Below are positions 56,691 to 64,000 of a stretch of DNA of 64,000 nt, one piece after another; the first letter of the stretch is position 1, and each line of letters starts with the position of its first letter. Made by a program: the position numbers and the translations under genes. Source of the DNA: Ceratodon purpureus (Eukaryota > Streptophyta > Bryopsida > Pseudoditrichales > Ditrichaceae); assembly GCA_014871385.1 (NCBI GenBank), contig CM026426.1:92811927-92875926 (forward strand). Direction: 5' to 3'. The notes beneath the pieces are model-generated. The model ran no database searches, was not told where the DNA came from, and was given only the letters and a program-made list of their open reading frames with translations.

Positions 56691-58223
56691 AACGGATGCC
56701 ATTCTGTTTATGTGAAGCCGAAGTGGTTAGAGGATGTCAGTTCTTACCTTTGAACTCGTATTGTATGGCAGGATTTGACCAAGGAGGAGTAACAGAAACT
56801 GGTCCTCAAGGCACTGCCATACACCCTGATCAAGGGGGTACTGCACAAGAGGGGGCAGGATCTGGTCCTCAAGAGGGTACTGGACCCGGTCCAAGCAGAG
56901 ACGGTGATGAAAGAGATGCATTATAGAGTGGCTGGTGGTCATTTTTCACAAGAGATAACCACCAGGAAAATTCTAGATGCCGGGTACTGGTGGCCAGCAG
57001 TACACAGAGATGTCTTTGAGTACTATAAGGCCTCTGACCGGTGTCAGAGGGTTGGAGGTATGGCAAATACAGGATTGGCCACACTGGTGACCAGTATGCT
57101 AGTAGAGCCATTCATGAAATGGAGGCTAGATTTTATAGGACAAGTCAAGCCTATGGCAGCCAGGACAGCAAACATGTACATATTGGTGGCTACAGATTTT
57201 GCTATCAAGTGGGTGGAGGCCAAGGCATTGAGGACGACTTCAGCAGCAGTGAGTGCAAAGTTCTTATATGAGCAGATACTGACCAGATACGCGTGTCCAT
57301 TCACACTGGTCAGTGACCAGGGCTCTCATTTTATTAATGAGGCCATTGAGCACCTGGTTGTGCATTTTCTGCTCCAGCACCGGACTTCTACAGCCTACTA
57401 CCCCTAGGATAATGGCCAAGCAGAATCCACCAACAAGGTGACTGGCCAACTGCTCAGGAAACTGGTCAATGAGAAGAGGACAGACTGAGATGAACACTTA
57501 CATACACTGTTGTTTTTGTACATGACTGCTTTCAAGGTGACCACCGGGTATACACCATTTCAACTGGTGTATGGGCTCCATCCATTGATGCCCACAGAAT
57601 ACTTAGTTCCAACCAGGAGGACCAGTATGGACACAGATTATACACCAGCTTGAGTGCTACAGGCAAGGATTGCAGACTTGGAGTAGATGGACACCACCAA
57701 GCAAAATGCACAGGAGGTGGCAGGGACGAGACAGTGGAACAAGTCGCTTTGAAGCCAGCAGCATAACAAGAGGAAGGATTTTGAAATTGAAGACTATGTA
57801 CTCTGGTACCCCAAGGGGCACAAGGAGCATGTGGGTAAATTCAAGAGCAGGTGATTTGGACCTTACAGGGTCCAGTACAGGCTACTTAACAATATTGCTC
57901 GTTTGGTTTCAGTGCAGAATTTTGAGCCTAACCCGGTGATTGTGAACATCAACAAGTTGAAGCCCTACAGGTTGTATGACCAGGACCAGCTTGTTACTGT
58001 AACACCAAGTAATTCGACCAAAGGACTGGTCAAACAGCAAAAGAGAGATAGTGTGCACGCAAGCCAGGAAGGGACCAGTACAGGTGACCAGGATAGTGCT
58101 AGCACCAAAGAGCGGCAGACACCAGGATCACAGGATGAGGACAGCAGACGCACCAAGGATCAGGATGCACAACAAGACCATCAAGACAGAACCAGACAAG
58201 ACCAGGACGAAGATCAAGACTAG
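56690..58223 (+). pseudogene. Gypsy integrase with Asp/Gln-rich C-terminal extension
   Basis: The zinc-binding part reads HYRVAGGHFSQEITTRKILD, GYWWP, then CQRVG (56920-57055). The catalytic core has WRLDFIGQVKP (57120), TLVSDQGSHFINEAI (57305-57350) and NGQAESTNK (57412-57440), supplying D, D and E. TAG at 57405-57407 stands exactly where the near-universal YYPQ motif has Gln. TGA at about 57487 replaces the Trp of DWDEHL, and other TGAs at 57652, 57750 and 57856 replace Trp or Arg. NINKLKPYRLYDQ (57945-57985) ends the usual domain; after it the frame runs on into a highly charged DQD/RTKDQD-rich tail to 58220. No chromodomain is seen. Confidence 0.8.
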
Positions 58224-58564
58224 CAAGACAAGACCAGAGAAGACCAGGACAACAAAGAAGAAGAAGGGCAGGAGGAAGACTAGGACTAGCAGAACAGGTG
58301 GAATAGGGACCAGAGTTTAGGAAAAGAAGAAGAGGGCAAAATAGAGGAAAAGAAAATTTTAAAAAAGAGGAAAAAATCAAAAAGAAAAAACAATTGAAAA
58401 AGAGGAAGGAATAAAAAAAGGGGCAGAAAAGAAAGAAAGGAACTAGTCAACAGTATTGTGTGGGGTTGTGGGAATTATCTGGATAAAACAGGAACAAGAA
58501 ATGGAGCAGCAGGAGGAGCAGTTCAACTGTGACAGACCAGGACAGTGTCTGTCCAACAGGAGAA

Positions 58565-58722
58565 TTTCATCCCCTGTGGATGAAAATGGGCGAACAGGAG
58601 ATCGAGCCACTGAACAAGGAAGACCAAAACTTTCATCGACTCTGGATGAAAGTCAGAGACTAGGACTTTCATCCACGAGGGATGAAAGTCAGCGAGCAGT
58701 ATAGTCATCGAGCATGGATGAA
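58565..58722. repeat. Array of four TTTCATC/GGATGAAA hairpins
   Basis: Short inverted repeats with the common arms (A/C)TTTCATC and GGATGAAA(G/A) and loops of 5-7 bases occur at 58565-58586, 58629-58652, 58674-58688 and 58704-58722. Stems are conserved while loops differ (ccctgt, gactct, acgag, gagca). They follow the possible polypurine tract of the Gypsy element. Confidence 0.75.
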
Positions 58723-58759
58723 GATGGTAGACCAGGTTTTTCATCGAAATTGAATAAAA

Positions 58760-59231
58760 ACGGTTAGGCAGAGGAGGGAGTTGGCTAAGGCGAGTATTAC
58801 TCAAGCTTCTAGGGGGTTGACAAGGCATCTACTGTCTACCTCCAAAAAGTAGGTGGTGGATCAGATCCACGCCTACTCAGAGGACCAGGCTAGGTACTCC
58901 AGGTATTTGATGAGGTTTGCTGAGACTTACCCAACTTTGGTGTACTGGTCTAAGGATGACCGGGATGAGAAGGCGCACCAGGAGATGCCTGATGGTATGG
59001 CAGTCTTTGGATGGTGGAGGAGCTTCGAGCAATGGCCTGGGGACCACTTCTGGTATGGGTTCCCACTCGGGTGATGGACCAGCCGGTATCATTCCTACTA
59101 TACCACCAGTTCCTGCACCACCAGGACCAGAGGCAGCACCGCTAGGATTAGAGGCAGCACCACCAGGATCAGAGGCAGCACTAGAAGGACCAGTATCAAC
59201 AACAGGAGGGGCGGCACCAAATAGTGGCTAG
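58760..59231 (+). pseudogene. Frame with RYSRYLMRFAETYP motif, behind the Gypsy element
   Basis: From about 58763 the frame reads RQRRELAKASITQASRGLTR then LLSTSKK-stop-VVDQIHAY (TAG at 58850-58852, Gln expected), EDQARYSRYLMRFAETYPTL and VYWSKDDRDEKAHQEMPDG, WWRSFEQWPGDHFWYGF, and a stop at 59072. An overlapping frame continues into Pro/Gly/Ala repeats (APPGPEAAPLGLEA, 59100-59230). The N-terminal part is helical and charged. The RY..LM...ETYP.L..W signature matches the end of the small protein at 2168-2488. It may be an accessory reading frame of the retroelement, or an older gene next to it. Confidence 0.4.
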
Positions 59232-59252
59232 ACAATAGGTATAGGCCAGATT

Positions 59253-59600
59253 CACTAGTAAAAAAGCGGTCCTTTATGACTACTCTTGAAAGCCAAAATG
59301 TGGCTCGTATGTGACAAATCTTGTCCTATACAACTGTGTCGCAAAAAGCAAGTTGCTTCGGACTTTGACTCATTTGGGACGAGTCTAGTCATTGTTGTCT
59401 AGGACAGTGTCCAAAATCGAGCCTTGTCCCGACGGACCATGTGTACGAATGTATTATCCTCATATAATCAACATATCGGAAAACGGGAGCTGTACCTAGA
59501 TTGTAATTAATCTTCCAAATATGGTCTATGTGTGCTGAACATCCTGGAACACTAGTAGAAATCTACTCCATGTGTATAGGACATAGTCTTTGAATCTGAA
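59253..59600. mobile_element. Possible truncated CACTA MITE ends
   Basis: CACTAGTAAAAAAGCGGTCC at 59253 and CACTAGTAGAAATCTAC at 59550 have the terminal form of the MITE at 24830, but both point the same way and no inverted partner was found. They may be single ends of broken elements. Confidence 0.3.
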
Positions 59601-60577
59601 GAAATATACTCCATTTCACATGGATTTCTCAAGACGTTGACAATGTTCGCATACATAACATTTACAGAATGATATTTCCAATATAAAATCTTCGAATCAC
59701 ATTCAAAATGAAGCCTGGTTGTTTGATACAATGGATCAAATCTTTGCACCGCATTATAAGGATGGAAAGAATGAATACATGGGCATGCCTTAACAATATG
59801 AATACAAACTCTGAGCCTAACCGGTAATGTTGGAATTGCTAAAATTAGCTTACAATGTATGTCACTCCTTGAAGCAGCTTCTTGGATCTAATTCACAACA
59901 CACAATTAACACAATCAGTGCCATGCACAAGAGCCCAAACATATATGACAGACACTACATTCAAAGGTAGAAAGATACTAACCTTAGTTCCATGTAAAAT
60001 TTCTTTAAAACATGAGAATTCTCAAAGCCACACAAAAGAAGAACAACAAACAGATGTTTCCAATGGAAGTTTAATTTAGATCCTCGTTTACTTTCATAAG
60101 AGGAATAATGGTTGACAAAAAAAATCCCAAGTTACAATTGCTTGGCAGGCAAGAAAATACTAAAACCACTGTTTCGTTCCAAGTGTTCAAATTAGCCATA
60201 TATGTAGTGAAAATATTTCAATACCTGGAAATTGATGACAAAGAAAAAGAGGCCTTCGTTTGAGCACGCCCTCTGCATAAGGAACATCATTCAGTCCACG
60301 CTGTTATGAGTTTAAATTATGAAAACGAATCTTACGTCTTTCAGCCATCTCAGTTTTCTTTAGGTTATCTAAGGAAACTAGAATGGCGAGAATCCTCCTG
60401 ATAAGGAGCTTAATACTCTACAAAGCTAAAAAGACCAAACGCACCAGGACAAGACTTCGAGGCCTCCCCGATGTGTGATCTATTCTGTCTTTCGACTTGA
60501 ACCAGTCCATCCCAATCAGTTTGCAGAAAGGCTCGCCTACAACCACTTTTCATCAAACAAAACACAAAGATGTGATG
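59601..60577. other. Non-coding stretch
   Basis: AT-rich; no frame, RNA gene or repeat could be supported. It could contain the 3' region of the gene on the minus strand to its right. Confidence 0.45.
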
Positions 60578-60679
60578 TTAAAGGTCCAGTCCTAACATCA
60601 AATGACGATTTCTCAATAGCCTAGAGATGAACTGCGCGAAAATCACATTTTGACAAAAGAACTTGTGTGCATCGACGAA

Positions 60680-61336
60680 AGAATTTGTGTGCAGAGAATA
60701 TTTTAGATATATTCTGTGCACTAATTGCACTAGTCTCCGACATTCAAATTCTTGATTATTAGGTAAGAAATAGAAGGGACTTACTCTTGATCTCGTTGAA
60801 AGAGAATGGATCCCCTTGAGAAGGAAGCCACTACTGTCAAGTTCAGCAAAAGAATGCTTTCCACCTTTCAATGGACCACATCCGCCTCTCGAATAACAGT
60901 CATCCGCATCTCCTGTAGAGTTTGCACCCAAATAATTTACTGGGACTCCAATAAAAGCTAGTAACATGTACGACATGGTGCGTTTATGGCCTTGTGCAAA
61001 TTGAGTTACAGGTACACCTTCAGTATATCCAAACGAACTTGGATGGACATTTTCCATTCTGTAAGTAGAATATCCTAAGTAATCCCAGTAAGGATTGCTG
61101 TGCATAGCTCAAATGCATATTCTCAATCACATAAGCCAAAGATGGTAGTATATGAGCAAACGGTCCTCGATAACTTCATTGATGCACAAGAATGCAGAAA
61201 TAAGTAGGAGTGATCACTTTTATAAGAACCAATATGCTAAACCTCACCTGTCGCTTAGCCCATTCGTCGTCGCGAATTGATTTCTCTTCCTTTTCTACAT
61301 CTCTTAGCTCAGCATACAACCGTCGCCGTTGCCTAG
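60680..61336 (-). CDS. Exons of an unrecognised, possibly cellular gene
   Basis: Exon at about 61248-61336 (acceptor TTTCTAG, donor CGACAG|GTGAGG) reads QRRRLYAELRDVEKEEKSIR and DDEWAKRQ, a charged helix. Further along, an open stretch at 60780-61105 reads SNPYWDYLGYSTYRMENVHP, SSFGYTEGVPVTQFAQGHKR, MLLAFIGVPVNYLGANSTGD and GGKHSFAELDSSGFLLK. AG/GT boundaries inside it (for example AAG|GGGATCC near 60815) leave the true exon ends open. Codon use and the absence of stops suggest real coding sequence rather than transposon debris. One hydrophobic patch (YMLLAFIGVPV) is too short to call a membrane span. I could not match it to a family. Confidence 0.45.
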
Positions 61337-61589
61337 AAAGCATAAGAAACGAGTAGAACTTCACACTTAGAGTTCCGTAATAGCCTTATGGTAATACCTA
61401 CATAAGCCAAGGCTCTACTCATCCAGACTGACTGACTGGTGCATGTAACATAGAGCACTAGCCTTGTAATCATACATGTCTACCTATTCAACGTATTATT
61501 TGCACAATTAATACATCTATTATCCACCCAAACAGATTGCCACTAATAAGGCCTGCATGAAAATTAAAAATAAAAAATAAGTATCGACT

Positions 61590-64000
61590 TGAATACCCAT
61601 GGCATGACTTGGATGGATTCACAATTGATCAACGCGGAGAACCACAAATCCCCCTATACACATATTTTGACCAAGAAACTTATGATTATGTCTCAAAAAC
61701 CTACAAAATAATAAAGCCCCAGGCACAGATAAAATACCTAACTCTATTCTAAAAAATATGCCTCCACGATTTCTCAAACTACTATTTCTATTTTTCAAAC
61801 ATTGCTACAAACAAAAAAAAATACCAGCTACATCAAAAACTAGTCTAACTGTCTTATTATATAAAAAAGGCGACCCATCACGACTTACGAACCATAGGCC
61901 TATCGCTTTAGCAAACACCATATACAAACTCTATACTAGCACATTAACCTCCATCCTTTCCGCTTACGGTGAAAGACATCAAATTCTTCACGAAAGCCGA
62001 GAAGGATTTTGAGCAGAAAGATGAACATCTCGACAACTTCAACTACTCATTGCAGCATTAGAAGATGCCAGATTTATAAACCAAGATATTTATATTCTCT
62101 ACATTGACTTCAAAAATGCTTTTGGCTTTATTGACCATGCGAGACTTTTAGCCATAATGAAAGATCTTGGATACCCAACCGATGCCAAAAACCTCATAGG
62201 AAACATATATTCGCAATCATCTACTACTTTTTCTGGAGAAACCTTTGATAAAACTCTACCTATCCCTATTCAAAGAGGAACAATACAAGGAGATACTCTT
62301 AGCCCATATCTATTTATATTAATCTTAGAACCCCTTTTTAGATGGTTAGAACAAGGTAATAATGGATATACCTTTGGTACATCCAAAGGAAAAATTTCAT
62401 CTACAGCATATGCTGATGATTTAGCAGCAATTGCTAATAAACTAGCCTCATTACAAACATAATTGAATGAATTAGACAAATTCTGCGAATGGGCGGGAAT
62501 GGACCTTGGAATTTCCAAATGCGTAGTGACCGGATGCCCCAATAAATCCAAAATGAACCCCATAGCATTCAAAGCACAGATTCAAGCCACCAATATAAAT
62601 TACAGAAACCAACCATTACCAGTTCTAGACCAACACGATCCATACACATATCTAGGATTAAATCTTGCACCATCGCTTAAATGGTAAACACAAATAAACA
62701 CCACTACAGCTAAAGTTGTTGAACAATGTCAAGCCCTAGTGGCATGCCCAGCCACTATGAAACAAAAAATTAACATGGCCGATACAATCATACGTGCTGG
62801 AATTGCATACAGCTTTTACGCAGTACCATATTCTATGCCGGCAATTAAAAAACTTGACAAAAAGATCATAGCACTCCACAAAAAAATATGCGGATTACCA
62901 AAATGCACATCCAACATCGCTACACAACTCCAACATGATCCATTTGGAATGGAAGCCTTTTCATTAGAAAATGCCTACTTACGTTGTATTGGAGAACAAT
63001 TACAAAATGCACTCAATGATAAATGTTGACTCGGCAAAATGTGCTATGGTTTGATACAATTTATACTTTCAAAATATAGAGGCTCCGAAGAAATAACCTG
63101 CATTAAATACCAAGATTATGTGAGATCCCCTTTCACTAGAACATTGTTTCTACTTAAACATGAAGCTGGAGTCCACCTTAAAAGTACATTAGGAAATTTT
63201 CTATTAAAGCCATCCCCACTCAAAACCGCATGGATGCAAGAAGCACAATATTTACATGGCTTAAACCCCAAAACTTCTCTCAAACTACTACAAAAACTAC
63301 TATTACATAATATAATAAAATTAGAGCAAATAATCATGCTTAACTATATCACCCTAATGAATCCAGACAACTTTAAAATATACCACTCTAAACCCACAAA
63401 ACTCGTGAAAAGTGCGTTAAATATTGCTAATCAGTTATTTTGTCACCCCCCTTGCCATCAAAGATGCCAAATACCATGCAGTTTTCACTTCCCCCACAAA
63501 CTCTAAAAAACGATTACACAATAATAAACCACAACATCCTACCACAACAACCGATTCTCCCAATACATCCTCCAAACCCACCTATTCCCCAACTCCCTCC
63601 CTTTCCCAACAATATGCTTAAATATCCTAGACAATTTCCCATACATACAATATTAGATCACAAACAACGTAAAATCAAAGCACCAAACGGGATAAACTAT
63701 AAAGATAAAATATATTTATGTCAATGGACCACGCCAAACAATAACACATACAACAAATGGCAAAGTCAAAGAGAACTTTTCCCTTGGAGTGATGCCAACA
63801 CTTGTCTCCACAATACTGAATTACTTATCCAATATTACACAAAACAACAACATAAACACCCTTTAAATATCATCAAAAAACACTTCTCCATAGAACAACA
63901 AAAAGATACAAGATACGTTACTCCAGCCACAATTATTCCACTAGCACATGTCTCTATTAATGAATGCAATCCAGAAAATGACATGGAAACGGACTCGAAC
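61590..64000 (+). mobile_element. LINE-type non-LTR retrotransposon, AT-rich, runs off the window
   Basis: Reverse transcriptase motifs appear in LINE order: NNKAPGTDKIPNSIL (about 61705), LTVLLYKKGDPSRLTNHRPI (61845-61905), EGF-stop-AER, YILYIDFKNAFGFIDH (62093-62140), IPIQRGTIQGDTLSPYLF (62262-62312), AYADDLAAIA (62407-62436, catalytic YADD), then the thumb region with FCEWAGMDLGISKCVVTGCP and YLGLNLAPSLKW. A downstream region has LDKKIIALHKKICGLP and CHPPCHQRCQIPC (about 63445-63480). The frame from 63614 is open to the last base. Stops are TGA (62009, 62024, 63027) and TAA in Gln positions (62460, 62685); a one-base loss lies near 61690. The 5' end, including any endonuclease, is not recognisable upstream of 61590. 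Confidence 0.8.

Larger units (their letters stand above)
50700..58440 (+). mobile_element. Ty3/Gypsy retrotransposon, heavily mutated
   Basis: Domains occur in the Gypsy order Gag (with zinc knuckles), protease, reverse transcriptase, RNase H, integrase. It is riddled with in-frame stops, mostly TAG, and with at least six frame changes (near 52910, 54590, 55760, 55850, 56085 and 56500). A purine-rich tract at about 58320-58440 (aggaaaagaaaatt, aaaaaggggcagaaaagaaag) may be the polypurine tract. Long terminal repeats were not recognised, so the outer limits are approximate. The word GGACCAG, and its mutated form GGACTAG, is remarkably common throughout. Confidence 0.75.

Noticed and set aside
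48700-59250. Long terminal repeats of the Gypsy element
   Set aside because: I compared the flanks by eye and found only shared short words (GGATGAAA, TGGGGTTGTGGGA), in different order. A pair of LTRs cannot be supported.
59253-59560. A complete CACTA MITE
   Set aside because: Both CACTAG ends face the same way and no inverted partner or 3-bp duplication could be found; listed only as possible broken ends.
1-64000. UAG reassigned to Gln as a general genetic code
   Set aside because: TAG also ends several frames at plausible C-termini (1420, 6467, tnp2 at 35638), TGA and TAA occur at Arg, Trp and Gln positions in the same elements, and frameshifts accompany them. Decay by C-to-T change is simpler. 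It is kept only as a testable alternative.

Overview
The window is eukaryotic nuclear DNA from the plant lineage. Genes are interrupted by short GT-AG introns (83 to 656 nt, plus one of 3.8 kb swollen by an insertion). The En/Spm (CACTA) superfamily is present with its plant-type transposase (tnp2/Transposase_21, DUF4218 and DUF4216 regions), together with Ty3/Gypsy and LINE remains. There are no operons, rRNA or tRNA genes that I can see. A charophyte alga such as Chara is my guess, from memory of similar protein styles; it is not proven here. Almost everything is transposable element or TE-derived, and much of it is nested.

Layout. 1-6.5 kb: a decayed DUF7869-like gene, a small coiled-coil gene, a DUF4216 fragment of a dead CACTA element, and an unrecognised two-exon gene (5131-6469). 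7.5-9.5 kb: gene R1, a nuclear-looking protein with an N-terminal conserved domain, a coiled coil and a RING-like zinc finger. 11.2-14.3 kb: T1, an uncharacterised transposase-like gene (minus strand). 15.2-16.0 kb: R4, a fourth RING/coiled-coil copy. 16.0-21.2 kb: T2, a homologue of T1 (plus strand), split by a 2578-bp non-autonomous CACTA element (16719-19296, target-site duplication GAT) that itself carries three or four exons of a captured cellular gene. 22.7-28.0 kb: R2 and R3, with a 141-bp palindromic CACTA MITE (24830-24970, duplication ATA) between them. 28-30.7 kb: AT-rich repeats.

30749-48649 is the centrepiece: a 17.9-kb CACTA transposon delimited by CACTAGTG[C/G]AAAC termini and a 3-bp duplication (ACT). 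It has divergent tnp2-like and TNPA-like genes whose splice sites can be placed exactly, three extra minus-strand genes on its left arm (one, at 32361-33570, apparently a distant R-family relative), and a GC-rich insertion with a 731-codon gag-like gene inside a TNPA intron. 48.7-59.2 kb holds a heavily mutated Ty3/Gypsy element and its repeats. 60.5-61.4 kb has exons of an unrecognised gene. 61.6 kb to the end is an AT-rich LINE that runs off the window.

Two themes link the regions. First, otherwise intact reading frames are repeatedly broken by TAG where alignment or context asks for Gln, as C-to-T change at CAG (a CHG methylation site) would produce; TGA and TAA are rarer in the CACTA genes. 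Second, a family of domain-A/coiled-coil/RING-like proteins (R1-R4, with a distant member inside the 17.9-kb CACTA) recurs beside transposase genes. It looks like an undescribed transposon accessory protein.
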